Assembly: GCA_948829205.1 (NCBI GenBank)
Contig: CAQLOA010000004.1
Location: forward strand, 1 to 23,950
DNA: 23,950 nt
From: an uncultured Eggerthellaceae bacterium
GTDB lineage: Bacteria; Actinomycetota; Coriobacteriia; Coriobacteriales; Eggerthellaceae
Direction of reading: 5' to 3'
Part shown: positions 1-7,695 of the stretch, piece after piece
Layout of the letters: each line of letters begins with the position of its first letter
Position numbering within the stretch: position 1 is the stretch's first letter
The notes under the pieces: generated by a model
What the model saw: only the letters and a program-made list of their open reading frames with translations
What the model was told of the DNA's origin: nothing
Databases searched by the model: none
Translations under genes and position numbers: made by a program

Positions 1-588
1 GCGCACGTGGTGGGTGGGCTTCGAATAGTCTTCCGTCTGCCAATGCCCGGCGCATTTGGCCTGTTCGCCAAGGTCTTGGTAAAGGCTGCCTCCGAAGGCC
101 ACGTTGATCATCTGCATGCCCCGGCATATTCCCAGCACCGGAACGTCGTACTGGCGGGCGAAGCTTATGATGAGGTACTCGACCTCCTCGCGGCCAGGGG
201 CAAGCTCTTCGGCCTTGCCGAACGTGATGTCCTCGCCGTAGCGGACGGGGTCGATGTCCTGGCCACCCGAAAGCAGGAACCCGTCGATGTTGGGCAGCAG
301 GGTCTCGTATATGCTGACGTCGGCCGCGAAGGGAAGCACCACGGGGGCGCCCCCTGCGGCTATCACGGCCTTGACGTAGCGCTCGGGAAGCTCGAGCGAC
401 GAGTCGGACGCCTTGAACGTGGGGACGATTCCGACGATGGGAAGGGTGCGTTCGATTCTGTGCGAGCCGTCGGGGACGGCCGCAGCACCGGACGGGCACG
501 CAGCGCCCGACGCGGCGTCGGAACGTGCGGGGCATCCCGCAACCACGCCTGCCCGCTCCAGTTCTTCCCTGCTTATCTCGATGGCCAT
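1..588 (-). CDS. Class I glutamine amidotransferase, gamma-glutamyl-GABA hydrolase (peptidase C26) family, partial
   Basis: The visible 196 residues are the N-terminal part of a C26-type amidohydrolase, a family that hydrolyses gamma-glutamyl amides in the cytoplasm (PuuD-like). The family core starts near residue 49 (LPIVGIVPTFK), followed by FLLSGGQDIDP (104-114) and the nucleophile elbow GICRGMQMINVAFGG with catalytic Cys155. A family-typical WQTEDYSKPTHHV stretch follows. The His-Glu half of the triad lies beyond the left edge. The ATG at 588 has only a weak ribosome site. Residues 13-45 are Ala/Cys/Ser-rich and precede the usual family start; a GTG at codon 14 is an alternative. The gene lies downstream of metQ, separated by a strong terminator, so it probably has its own promoter. 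The family is well supported; the substrate is not known. Confidence 0.88.
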   Translation of the reverse strand, partial: MAIEISREELERAGVVAGCPARSDAASGAACPSGAAAVPDGSHRIERTLPIVGIVPTFKASDSSLELPERYVKAVIAAGGAPVVLPFAADVSIYETLLPNIDGFLLSGGQDIDPVRYGEDITFGKAEELAPGREEVEYLIISFARQYDVPVLGICRGMQMINVAFGGSLYQDLGEQAKCAGHWQTEDYSKPTHHVR

Positions 589-646
589 CGCCCAGCTCGC
601 CCTCGTGTCGCCGAATAGGGTACGGCACCTAGTTTAGCGGAAGGCT

Positions 647-685
647 GGAATAAAATGCCGCCCGGTGGTCCCACCGGGCGGCATT
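647..685 (-). terminator. Strong intrinsic terminator downstream of metQ
   Basis: A perfect 15-bp inverted repeat (654-668 with 671-685) forms a GC-rich hairpin. On the minus strand it is followed by TTTTATT (647-653). It lies 30 bp past the metQ stop and before the amidotransferase start, so it most likely ends the methionine-importer transcript. Confidence 0.85.
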
Positions 686-715
686 CCCAAAAGCTTCGCG
701 CTGCCTTGCAGGCGT

Positions 716-1576
716 TTAGAATACGGCGACCACGGCCCCGTCGTAGTTCTGCTCGATGAAGTCCTTGACAGTGTCGGATTCCAGCGCGTCGATAAGCGCC
801 TGGATCTTGGGCTCGTTCTCGGTGCCCTCCTTCACCACCAGCACGTTGGCGTAGGCCTTGGCGGCGTCGCTCTCGGACAACTCGGTGGCGATGGCGTCGG
901 AGACCTTGAGGCCGGCCTCGAGCGCATAGTTGCCGTTGATTGCAGCCAGGTTCACGTCAGGCAGGACGCGGGCCAGCTGGGCGGCCTCGACTTCCTGGAT
1001 GTTCAGGTTCTTGGGGTTCTCGACGATGTCGACCACGGTGGCGCTCAGCCCCGCATCGGGGTTCAGGGTGATAAGACCCTCCTGCTCGAGCAGCAGCAGC
1101 GCACGGGCCTCGTTGGTGGTGTCGTTGGGCACCGCGATGGTGGCCCCGTCAGGAAGCTCCGCGATGCTTGCAGACTGGCCGGCATACAGGCCGAACGGCT
1201 CGAAGTGGATGCTTGCCACATCGGTCAGATGGGTGCCGTTCTCCTCGTTGAAGTCGTTCAGGTAGGTGATGTGCTGGAAGTAGTTGGCATCCAGGTCGCC
1301 GTCTTCAAGCGCGGTGTTGGGAAGAACGTAGTCGTTGTATTCCACGACCTCCAACTGGTAGCCCTCCTGCGCCAGGGTGTCCTTCACCTGGTCGAGGATC
1401 TCGGCGTGGGGCGTCACCGACGCTCCGACCTTGATGGTGGTGTCGGCCGCGGAGCCCGAGCTGGAGCCTGCGCTTGAGCTGGACGACCCGGATGCACCGC
1501 ATCCGGCGAGGGCGGCGCTTGCAAGCACGCCGGCCGCAGCCACCGCGACCAACTTCTTCCAAAAGTTCTTCTTCAT
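716..1576 (-). CDS. metQ: Methionine ABC transporter substrate-binding lipoprotein MetQ (NlpA family)
   Basis: This 286-residue lipoprotein would capture D/L-methionine outside the membrane and deliver it to MetNI. It starts with a lipoprotein signal peptide (MKKNFWKK, hydrophobic core, lipobox LAGC) with lipidated Cys26. A Ser/Gly-rich linker and an NlpA fold follow, with family-typical stretches such as VGASVTPHAEILDQVK, NDTTNEARALLLLEQEG and NYALEAGLKVSDAI. I chose ATG 1576 because AAGGAAGAAGG lies just upstream and the signal peptide begins there; an in-frame ATG 24 bases earlier would disrupt the signal. metI ends 157 bp upstream with a terminator-like hairpin in between, so metQ may be partly uncoupled from metNI. 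Specificity for methionine is inferred from the NIL-domain MetN next door. Confidence 0.93.
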   Translation of the reverse strand: MKKNFWKKLVAVAAAGVLASAALAGCGASGSSSSSAGSSSGSAADTTIKVGASVTPHAEILDQVKDTLAQEGYQLEVVEYNDYVLPNTALEDGDLDANYFQHITYLNDFNEENGTHLTDVASIHFEPFGLYAGQSASIAELPDGATIAVPNDTTNEARALLLLEQEGLITLNPDAGLSATVVDIVENPKNLNIQEVEAAQLARVLPDVNLAAINGNYALEAGLKVSDAIATELSESDAAKAYANVLVVKEGTENEPKIQALIDALESDTVKDFIEQNYDGAVVAVF

Positions 1577-1617
1577 GGTTCCTTCTTCCTTTCGGTCCAC
1601 ATTCCATATATATGTCT

Positions 1618-1629
1618 AGCCGTTCGGCT
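1618..1629. promoter_or_regulatory. 12-nt inverted repeat upstream of metQ
   Basis: AGCCG and CGGCT arms separated by 2 bases lie 42 bp upstream of the metQ start. On the minus strand an AT-rich TATATAT stretch follows, which could be a -10 region. This could be an operator or a 5'-UTR hairpin. No regulator is identified. Confidence 0.3.
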
Positions 1630-1651
1630 TTTGACCTTGATGAGACGCTGC

Positions 1652-1673
1652 AAAAAGGGCGCCGGTTTCCGGC
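1652..1673 (-). terminator. Terminator-like hairpin between metI and metQ
   Basis: On the minus strand GCCGG-AAA-CCGGC (1661-1673) is followed after GCC C by a run of five T (complement of 1652-1656). A second GC-rich hairpin (GCCGCC with GGCGGC, 1697-1723) lies just after the metI stop. The stem is short, so partial termination or 3'-end protection of the metNI message is more likely than a full stop. Confidence 0.45.
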
Positions 1674-1733
1674 AGGCAGCATGCCTTTTGTGGAAGGCCG
1701 CCGCGCCCGTCCCGGTTGGCGGCGGTCAGACGC

Positions 1734-2393
1734 CTAGCGCATTCGCTTGTCCACCTTGCTGACCAGCTTCAGGCCGCCTTCCTGGAAGATCTGCACGATG
1801 ATGACCAGCAGGATGACGGTGACGAACATGATGTCGGACTGGTATCGGTAGTAGCCGTAGTTGATGGCGATGGCGCCCAGGCCGCCGCCGCCCACGAAGC
1901 CGGCCATGGCGGAATAGCCCAGAATGGTGGCCAGCGAGATGGTGGCTCCCACCAGAAGCGACGGCTTGGCCTCGGGCAGGAACACCTTCGTGATGATCTG
2001 CCAGGCGGACGAACCCATCGCACGCGAGGCCTCCACCACTCCCGGGTCGATCTCCTTCAGCGACGACTCCACCATGCGCGCCACGTACGGCGCAGCCGCG
2101 ACCACCAGCGGCACGATAGTTGCGGTGGAGCCGATGGTCGTGCCCACGACGAAGCGCGTGAACGGCAGGATGAACACCAACAGGATGAGGAACGGGACCG
2201 AGCGCAGCACGTTGACGACGATGCCAACCACCAGGTTGATTGCGCGGTTGCGGCGTATTCCGCCTTCGCCGGTGACGTACAGCACTATGCCGATCGGCAC
2301 GCCCAAAACGTAGGCGATCAGGGTGGAGACGAGCGTCATGTACAGCGTCTCCCACGTGCCGCTGACTATGAGGTCGATCATCTGCTGCGACAT
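1734..2393 (-). CDS. metI: Methionine ABC transporter permease MetI
   Basis: This is the inner-membrane channel of the MetNIQ importer, 219 residues, the usual length for MetI. About five hydrophobic segments are visible (roughly residues 18-40, 52-78, 86-106, 146-170, 186-204). The ABC-permease EAA loop is at 121-140 (EASRAMGSSAWQIITKVFLP), which docks on MetN. The ATG overlaps the metN stop by one base (TAATG), indicating translational coupling. A purine-rich site, GGAAGGGGGATGGG, precedes it inside the end of metN. Confidence 0.94.
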   Translation of the reverse strand: MSQQMIDLIVSGTWETLYMTLVSTLIAYVLGVPIGIVLYVTGEGGIRRNRAINLVVGIVVNVLRSVPFLILLVFILPFTRFVVGTTIGSTATIVPLVVAAAPYVARMVESSLKEIDPGVVEASRAMGSSAWQIITKVFLPEAKPSLLVGATISLATILGYSAMAGFVGGGGLGAIAINYGYYRYQSDIMFVTVILLVIIVQIFQEGGLKLVSKVDKRMR

Positions 2394-3523
2394 TACAGCC
2401 CATCCCCCTTCCGCACGTCCTCGGTCAGGTCGGTCAGGTTCTCGTCGAAGCCGGACGCGACCTCGGCCTCACCCTCTGAGGCGTTTTCGGGGACGTTGGA
2501 GCAGCCGTCGGAAGCAGGCTGTCCTTCGCTTGGGGCAGGCGCCCCCGTCTCGTAATGGATGCCGCGCTCGTCGAGGTATTCGGTTATGCGCCTTTTCTCG
2601 TCGGCGTCGTCGGGAAGTTCGATGAGCATCTGCCCGAAGGCCTTGCCGCCGATGTTCTCGGTGTTGGCCGACAGGATGTTCACCATGGTGTTGCACTTCA
2701 CGGTCATGTCGGAAATGACCGGCGCGCCCGACTCATCGCCCGTGAAGGCCAGCCGCAGCGTGTTCTCGGCGACTTGCAGCGCGTCGTTGGACGACGGCTC
2801 GATCAGGCGCTTGGCCGTTTCGGACTGCGGGTTGAGGAACACGTCGTGCACGGTGCCGACTTCCTTGATCTCGCCGTCGCTCATTACGGCGACGTGGTTG
2901 CAGATCTGCTCGACGACGCGCATCTCGTGCGTGATGACCACGATGGTGACGCCAAGACGCTCGTTCAGCTCCTTCAACAGCGCAAGGATGGAGCGCGTGG
3001 TTATGGGGTCGAGGGCGCTTGTGGCCTCGTCGCACAGGATGATCTCGGGGTCGGACGCAAGCGCGCGGGCGATGGCCACGCGCTGCTTCTGGCCGCCGGA
3101 GAGCTGCGAGGGGTAAGATTTCGCCTTGTCTTCCAGATCGACCAGCTTCAGAAGCTCGGCCACGCGTTCGTCGGCCTTGGCACGCTTGACGCCCGCAATG
3201 TCCAGCGGGTAGCGCACGTTTGCTTCCACCGTGCGCTGGGCCAGCAGGTTGAACTGCTGGAAGATCATGCCGATCTTCTTGCGCGCGCCGCGAAGCTGCT
3301 TGCGGTTCAGCTTCATCAGGTCGGTGCCGTTGACCACGACCTCGCCGGAAGTGGGCCGTTCGAGCAGGTTGATGCATCTCACCAGCGTGGACTTGCCCGC
3401 GCCGGAGAAGCCTATGATCCCGAAGACGTCGCCGTCGTAAATCGTCAGGTTGACGTCGCGCACGGCCGAGACCTCGCCTTGCGCGGTCTTGAACGTCTTG
3501 TTCAGGTTCCTGAGTTCTATCAA
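2393..3523 (-). CDS. metN: Methionine ABC transporter ATP-binding protein MetN with NIL domain and acidic tail
   Basis: This ATPase of 376 residues powers methionine import. It has Walker A GFSGAGKST (38-46), signature LSGGQKQR (141-148), Walker B IILCDEATSALDP (161-173) and the switch His in VITHEM (near 199). A C-terminal NIL domain (about 256-325) is the methionine-sensing regulatory domain of this family. Beyond it is an unusual acidic, low-complexity tail (about 328-376, ending KGDGL) that makes the protein roughly 30 residues longer than typical MetN. The start is TTG at 3523: no in-frame ATG is nearby and the MIELRNL N-terminus is canonical. It is the first gene of the transporter operon, behind a convincing promoter. 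Confidence 0.94.
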   Translation of the reverse strand: MIELRNLNKTFKTAQGEVSAVRDVNLTIYDGDVFGIIGFSGAGKSTLVRCINLLERPTSGEVVVNGTDLMKLNRKQLRGARKKIGMIFQQFNLLAQRTVEANVRYPLDIAGVKRAKADERVAELLKLVDLEDKAKSYPSQLSGGQKQRVAIARALASDPEIILCDEATSALDPITTRSILALLKELNERLGVTIVVITHEMRVVEQICNHVAVMSDGEIKEVGTVHDVFLNPQSETAKRLIEPSSNDALQVAENTLRLAFTGDESGAPVISDMTVKCNTMVNILSANTENIGGKAFGQMLIELPDDADEKRRITEYLDERGIHYETGAPAPSEGQPASDGCSNVPENASEGEAEVASGFDENLTDLTEDVRKGDGL

Positions 3524-3560
3524 AGCGTGTTCCGTTCTGTTTTGGAGATAACAGCGCCTA

Positions 3561-3589
3561 AGTGTAGAACAGAAACACGCGCATGCAAA
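3561..3589 (-). promoter_or_regulatory. Predicted promoter of metNI
   Basis: On the minus strand, -35 TTTGCA (3584-3589), a 17-bp spacer and -10 TACACT (3561-3566) lie 38 bp upstream of the metN TTG start. The -35 matches the consensus at four of six positions. It abuts the palindrome at 3590-3614. Confidence 0.55.
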
Positions 3590-3614
3590 ATAGCAATTCC
3601 CGATGAATTGCTAT
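3590..3614 (-). terminator. 9-bp inverted repeat: purH terminator or metN operator
   Basis: ATAGCAATT and AATTGCTAT arms (3590-3598, 3606-3614) are separated by 7 bases and followed by TTT on the minus strand. It sits between the purH stop and the metN -35 box. It could end the purH transcript, act as an operator for the methionine genes, or do both. The AT-rich arms contrast with the GC-rich surroundings. Confidence 0.5.
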
Positions 3615-3637
3615 CGCTGGAATCGATAACCCAATTA

Positions 3638-5230
3638 TTAATGCCTAAAGTGCCTATGGCCAGTGAACACCAGTGCGACGCCCTTCTCGTTGGCGGCGGC
3701 GATCACTTCCTCGTCGCGGATGGACCCACCCGGCTCGATGACGGCCACCACGCCCGCGTCGGCCAGCACGTCGAACCCGTCGCGGAACGGGAAGAAAGCG
3801 TCGCTTGCGGCGACGGCGCCCTTCGCCTTGTCGCCGGCCTGTTCCACGGCGATGCGCGCGGAGTTCACGCGGTTCGGCTGGCCTCCGCCCGCGCCCACGC
3901 TGGCGTCGTCCTTGGCTATCAGGATCGCGTTCGACTTGACCGACTTGACGGCCTTCCACGCGAACATCAGCTCGCGCATCTGCTCGGGGGTGGGCTGCAC
4001 GTCGCCTGCCACGGTGAACGTGTCTGGGTCTTCGGAGACGGAATCGCTGCCCTGGGCGAGCAGACCGCCTTCCACGCTGCGGAACTCGATGCCCTCGCCC
4101 GCCGGGTTCACACCACCTGTCGCAAGCAGGCGGCAGTTCGGCTTGCTGGCATACATCTCGCATGCATCGCCCGAGAACTCGGGCGCCACGATGGCTTCCA
4201 CGAACTGCTTGTTGTCGAAGATGGCACCCACAAGCTCGCCGGTGACGGGCCTGTTGAAGGCCATGACGCCGCCGTAGGCAGACACCGGGTCGCACTCGTG
4301 GGCGCGCTTGTACGCCTTCGTCACGTCCTCGTCTACGCAAACCCCGCAAGGGGTCAGATGCTTGACGATGACGCATGCAGGCTGGTCGTATTCGCGGACG
4401 GCCGCCCACGCGGCGTCCAGGTCGAGGTAGTTGTTGTAGGAAAGCTCCTTGCCCTGCAGCTGCATGGCGTGCGCCAGCGTGTGCTGGGCGCCTGGGAAGT
4501 CGTCGCGCGTGTAGAACGCCGCCGCCTGGTGCGGGTTCTCGCCGTAGCGCAATGCCTGCTTCTTGGTGAGGTCCACCTGCATCTGCTCGGGGAAGTCCAG
4601 CTGGGCATCGGCGCTGCCGTCGCCGGCGTCGGCCAGCTGCCCGCCCAGCCACTTCGCAATGGAGCCGTCGTAGGCGCTGGTGGTGGCGAACACGTCAAGC
4701 GCCAGCTTCGCGCGCGTGGGGCGCGTGGTGCATCCGCCGTTGCGGCGCATCTCTTCGGCGATCTCGCCGTAAGAGGCGGGGTCGGTGACCACGGCCACGC
4801 TCTCGAAGTTCTTCGCGGCGGAACGCAGCATGGACGGGCCGCCGATGTCTATGTTCTCGATGCATGTGTCGAAGTCGGCGCCCGAGTCGACCGTCTTGTT
4901 GAACGCGTACAGGTTGACGACCACCATGTCTATCATCTCGATGCCGTGCTCGGCCGCCTGCGCCATGTGCGAGGCGTTGTCGCGCTTGGCCAGAAGGCCT
5001 CCGTGCACGCGCGGATGCAGCGTCTTCACGCGGCCGTCCATCATCTCGGGAAACTGCGTGACCTCGTCGATGGGGGTCACGGGGATGCCGGCCTCGGCGA
5101 TCACCTTCGCGGTGCCGCCGGTGGATATTATCTCGGCACCGAACTCCTCGCTCAAAGTGCGGGCGAACTCGACGATTCCGCTCTTGTCCGTCACGGACAT
5201 GAGCACGCGCTTGATTTTCGGATCAGCCAT
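3638..5230 (-). CDS. purH: Bifunctional AICAR formyltransferase / IMP cyclohydrolase PurH
   Basis: PurH carries out the last two steps of de novo IMP synthesis: formylation of AICAR with 10-formyl-THF, then ring closure. At 530 residues it matches the family. The N-terminal cyclohydrolase (MGS-like) domain shows SVTDKSGIVEFARTL, STGGTAKV and GRVKTLHPRVHGG (67-79). The transformylase domain shows the catalytic Lys290-His291 in VKHLTPCGV, SNAILIAKDDASVGAGGGQ, and DAFFPFRDGFDVL near the end. The C-terminus VFTGHRHFRH is canonical. The ATG at 5230 has GGAAGG upstream. It starts 3 bp after the XdhC-family gene, so the two are probably cotranscribed. HLTPCG replaces the more common HxNPCG, a conservative difference. 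Confidence 0.97.
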   Translation of the reverse strand: MADPKIKRVLMSVTDKSGIVEFARTLSEEFGAEIISTGGTAKVIAEAGIPVTPIDEVTQFPEMMDGRVKTLHPRVHGGLLAKRDNASHMAQAAEHGIEMIDMVVVNLYAFNKTVDSGADFDTCIENIDIGGPSMLRSAAKNFESVAVVTDPASYGEIAEEMRRNGGCTTRPTRAKLALDVFATTSAYDGSIAKWLGGQLADAGDGSADAQLDFPEQMQVDLTKKQALRYGENPHQAAAFYTRDDFPGAQHTLAHAMQLQGKELSYNNYLDLDAAWAAVREYDQPACVIVKHLTPCGVCVDEDVTKAYKRAHECDPVSAYGGVMAFNRPVTGELVGAIFDNKQFVEAIVAPEFSGDACEMYASKPNCRLLATGGVNPAGEGIEFRSVEGGLLAQGSDSVSEDPDTFTVAGDVQPTPEQMRELMFAWKAVKSVKSNAILIAKDDASVGAGGGQPNRVNSARIAVEQAGDKAKGAVAASDAFFPFRDGFDVLADAGVVAVIEPGGSIRDEEVIAAANEKGVALVFTGHRHFRH

Positions 5231-5233
5231 GGT

Positions 5234-6223
5234 CTACCTTCCCAGAGACGACTCGTGCTTTTGCTGTGCCTCTTCACTATAGCGCTGCTTGTAGCGCACG
5301 TCGACGAGCTCGGCGACTATCGCTATGGCCAGCTCGGCAGGCGTCTTCGCGCCGAACTTCAGCCCGATGGGGCGCTTGATGCGGTCCCAGTCGGCCTCGG
5401 TCGCTCCGGCGTCGATCACCAGGTCGTGCACGGTGGAGTTCTTGCCGGCGCAGCCCATCATGCCCACGTAATGCACGCCGTTCTCGATCGCCCACACGCA
5501 GCCCTGGGGGTCGAACATGTGGCCGCGCGTCAGCACGCAAACGTAGTCGTCGGGAGACGCGGTCATGTTGGCCAGCTCGTGGAAGTCGCCGCCGTGAAGC
5601 ATGATGCGCTCGACGGACGGGAAGCGATCGGCGTTGAGGTAGGCCGGGTCGTAGTCGACGGCCACCACATGGAATCCCACGTGGTCGGCGAGCGCGGCCA
5701 CTTCGGAAGCGGCGTCGGACGCGCCCAGAAGCCACACGCGCACCTTCCCGAACAGCGGCACGCTGGCCCAAGTGAGGCCTTCGAACTGCTCGTTGTGCAT
5801 CGAAGGGCCACGCGTGACGTCCTTCATCTGGAACACGTCGCGGGGGGAAGGCTCGCGGGGACTGACGATCTCCTTGGTGTCGTTGCAGAAGAACACCATC
5901 GACTCGCCGTCGGCCGAGCCCACGTCGCCGTATTTCTTGGTGACCTCGTTGTCGGTGTTCGCTTGCGCTTCGGCCGGGTCGTAGACCACCTTGAAGCCAA
6001 GCCACGCCAGGTCGCCCTCGTCCATGGCGCGAAGGGCGCGCTCGAAGGTTGGGACATCGGCCTGGGTCAGACCGTTCGCGATGGCCTGCAATGCCTCGGG
6101 GCCTATGTGCGGGTTGCCGGCAGTGGCCTCTTCCGAGAAGCAGGCGAAGTCTGCGACGTCGAGGGATGGCGTGCGTCCGGCGTTCAAGTCGTTGATGATG
6201 CCTTCTATGACTGTTCGATTCAT
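5234..6223 (-). CDS. XdhC/CoxI-family protein (molybdenum-hydroxylase maturation type)
   Basis: XdhC-family proteins bind molybdenum cofactor and help insert or sulfurate it for xanthine-dehydrogenase-like hydroxylases. The C-terminal Rossmann half fits: VWLLGASDAASEVA (163-175) as nucleotide-binding turn, VVAVDYDP (187-193), VLTRGHMFD (230-238), YVGMMGC (252-258) and the closing IGLKFGAKTPAELAIAIVAEL (286-306). The first 150 residues lack the usual GSTPR-type N-terminal CoxI motif and are not recognised. No hydroxylase gene is in the window, so the client enzyme is unknown. The start at 6223 has an excellent AGGAGG 4 bases upstream. It is the first gene of a likely two-gene transcript with purH. 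Confidence 0.82.
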   Translation of the reverse strand: MNRTVIEGIINDLNAGRTPSLDVADFACFSEEATAGNPHIGPEALQAIANGLTQADVPTFERALRAMDEGDLAWLGFKVVYDPAEAQANTDNEVTKKYGDVGSADGESMVFFCNDTKEIVSPREPSPRDVFQMKDVTRGPSMHNEQFEGLTWASVPLFGKVRVWLLGASDAASEVAALADHVGFHVVAVDYDPAYLNADRFPSVERIMLHGGDFHELANMTASPDDYVCVLTRGHMFDPQGCVWAIENGVHYVGMMGCAGKNSTVHDLVIDAGATEADWDRIKRPIGLKFGAKTPAELAIAIVAELVDVRYKQRYSEEAQQKHESSLGR

Positions 6224-6251
6224 GCGTCCTCCTGTCGGGCATGCGTTTTCA

Positions 6252-6279
6252 TGCGTCTCACTTTATCAGGTTTGACGCA
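6252..6279 (-). promoter_or_regulatory. Inverted repeat and candidate promoter upstream of the xdhC-like gene and purH
   Basis: TGCGTC (6252-6257) and GACGCA (6274-6279) are perfect arms around an AT-richer core. On the minus strand the core reads CTGATAAAGTG, which contains a plausible -10. This may be an operator controlling xdhC-purH; the regulator is unknown and no clear -35 box is visible. Confidence 0.35.
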
Positions 6280-6314
6280 CGCCGGAGGCCGGACGGCGCG
6301 ACCGAGGACGGCTT

Positions 6315-6344
6315 GAGGCGTGCCGGAGAACGTTCGCTTTTGGC
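6315..6344 (-). repeat. Copy of a dispersed motif downstream of the LCP gene
   Basis: On the minus strand GCCAAAAGCGAACGT is followed after 7 bases by CACGCCTC. It matches the plus-strand copy at 11010-11038 over all 15 leading bases and the trailing CACGCCT. Confidence 0.5.
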
Positions 6345-6350
6345 GCATGC

Positions 6351-7397
6351 TTACGCGGGCTCGTAGTACACGTCCAGCACGATGGGCATCACGCCGCTGC
6401 TGTCGACGAGGTACTCCTCGTAACCCGTTTCTTCGTTATAGACGGACTCTCCCGGAAGCGTGACGACGTCCATTCCGCCAAGCCCCGTGCTTGAAAAGAG
6501 CGATGCCAGGTATGCAATCTCGGTCGGACCTAGGTTGGTGATGGAGTAGCTGCTCACGCTATCGACCACGTCCAACGCTGTCTGCGGGTTGTTCTTGACC
6601 ATTTCCAGCAGCTTCTTGACGTACTCGTTCACGAACTGCTTCTGTCGTTCAAGGCGCTTTCCGGCGCTCCAAGCCTCGTGGGTGTCGCGCTCGGTCACAT
6701 AAAGCCTGGCAGAATCTCCCCTAAGGTCGAGCCACTCTCCCTTCTTCATGTCGGTCTTGGGCACGTCTTCGATTGACTCCAACTGCACGCCATCCACAGC
6801 GTCTGCGAGAGCACCGATTCCGTTGATGTCCAGCAGGAAGAAGTAGTCCAAAGGTATGTTGAGCAACAGACGGGACACCACGTCGCACATGCGCTTCGCG
6901 GAATGCTCGAAGTCCGATCCGTAAGCGAACGCCGCAGCGATTTGCATCGTGACCGTGTCGGCATATTCGTCCGAATGGTCATAGGTCCTTTGCACGTCGA
7001 CCATGGTGTCCCTCGGAATATAGATCAGGGTCGTTTCGCCCGTATCCGTGTCAATGGCAGCAATCATTATGAAGTCAGCCTGCCCATTGAGCTGCTCGGT
7101 CTGACGCCCGTCGCGTCCAAGCAGGAGGACGGACGTCATGCCTGCCTTTTGAACATACTTGCCTCCATCGGAAGTGACGGTTTTCCCTCCATCCGAAGCC
7201 GCAATGCCTTCAGGCGCGTTCAGCGAAAACTCACGCAGCAGGTTCCCCTTCCCCATGGCAGTGAATGCAACGAGCGCGCCTACTGACACCAAGGCCACGC
7301 AGCATGCCCCAGCCACGCAGATTGCCGCCGCCTTGGCTATGCGCTTGCGGCGCTTTCGTGCGGTCTTTTCCTTCGATATGTGCTTGCCATGAAGCAA
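6351..7397 (-). CDS. LytR-CpsA-Psr (LCP) family cell-envelope glycopolymer transferase
   Basis: LCP proteins transfer undecaprenyl-linked glycopolymers to peptidoglycan at the outer membrane face. This 348-residue protein has a basic cytoplasmic N-terminus (KTARKRRKRIAK), one membrane segment (about 24-48) and an extracellular LCP domain. Visible motifs are SVLLLGRDGR (89-98), ADFIMIAAID (107-116), LIYIPRDTMVDV (124-135), VDGVQLE (201-207) and RLERQKQF (248-255). The common R-S-D-T motif reads Q-A-D-F here. The start is TTG at 7397 with AGGAG four bases upstream; no in-frame ATG is close. The neighbouring sortase and secreted protein suggest an envelope-assembly locus. The exact glycopolymer is not predictable. 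Confidence 0.9.
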   Translation of the reverse strand: MLHGKHISKEKTARKRRKRIAKAAAICVAGACCVALVSVGALVAFTAMGKGNLLREFSLNAPEGIAASDGGKTVTSDGGKYVQKAGMTSVLLLGRDGRQTEQLNGQADFIMIAAIDTDTGETTLIYIPRDTMVDVQRTYDHSDEYADTVTMQIAAAFAYGSDFEHSAKRMCDVVSRLLLNIPLDYFFLLDINGIGALADAVDGVQLESIEDVPKTDMKKGEWLDLRGDSARLYVTERDTHEAWSAGKRLERQKQFVNEYVKKLLEMVKNNPQTALDVVDSVSSYSITNLGPTEIAYLASLFSSTGLGGMDVVTLPGESVYNEETGYEEYLVDSSGVMPIVLDVYYEPA

Positions 7398-7457
7398 ATG
7401 ACTCCTATGCGGCGCTGGGCGGGTCTTTGGCCCATACGCCTACGCCGTCTTCAACAA

Positions 7458-7556
7458 TGGCTTTTGCAAGGATTCGGGAGCAAAGCCTCACCCTCGACGG
7501 CTGAAGCCGCCTGCTGCATGAGGGTGAGGCCATGCTCCCCACCTTGACGAAGGCCA
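7458..7556. repeat. Long imperfect hairpin element between LCP and sortase genes
   Basis: A 20-bp arm at 7476-7495 pairs with 7520-7539 (18 of 20, including a perfect 11-bp core GCCTCACCCTC). The pairing continues outward through an internal loop (7458-7471 with 7542-7556, one bulge and G-T pairs). A nested perfect hairpin CGGCT-GA-AGCCG sits at 7498-7509. The whole region could fold as one rod about 35 bp long. Reading frames exist through it on both strands, but none has a ribosome site or recognisable protein. It may be a structured RNA or a small dispersed repeat. Confidence 0.6.
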
Positions 7557-7695
7557 ACCGGGCGACAGGAGCTGGAAAAGACGTCACAGAACCAGCAATG
7601 GGTCTTCTTGCCAAAAGAAAGGAATGGCTGGCCCATGACGCCTTGTTCAGCTCCTGCCCCCCCAATCGGTCGGTTTTCTCAGGAAGATAATTCGG

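Noticed and set aside
3524..3637. SAM-responsive riboswitch upstream of metN
   Set aside because: The 114-bp gap holds a promoter and a simple palindrome but no multi-helix aptamer that I can recognise.
2555..6316. A 1253-codon plus-strand open frame across metN, purH and the xdhC-like gene
   Set aside because: It is antisense to three well-conserved genes, has no ribosome site, and gives a His/Gly/Val/Arg-rich translation typical of the GC-rich complementary strand.
7405..7665. Minus-strand frame of 86 codons between sortase and LCP genes
   Set aside because: It reads through the long hairpin, lacks a ribosome site and has no protein-like pattern. The inverted repeat explains the sequence better.
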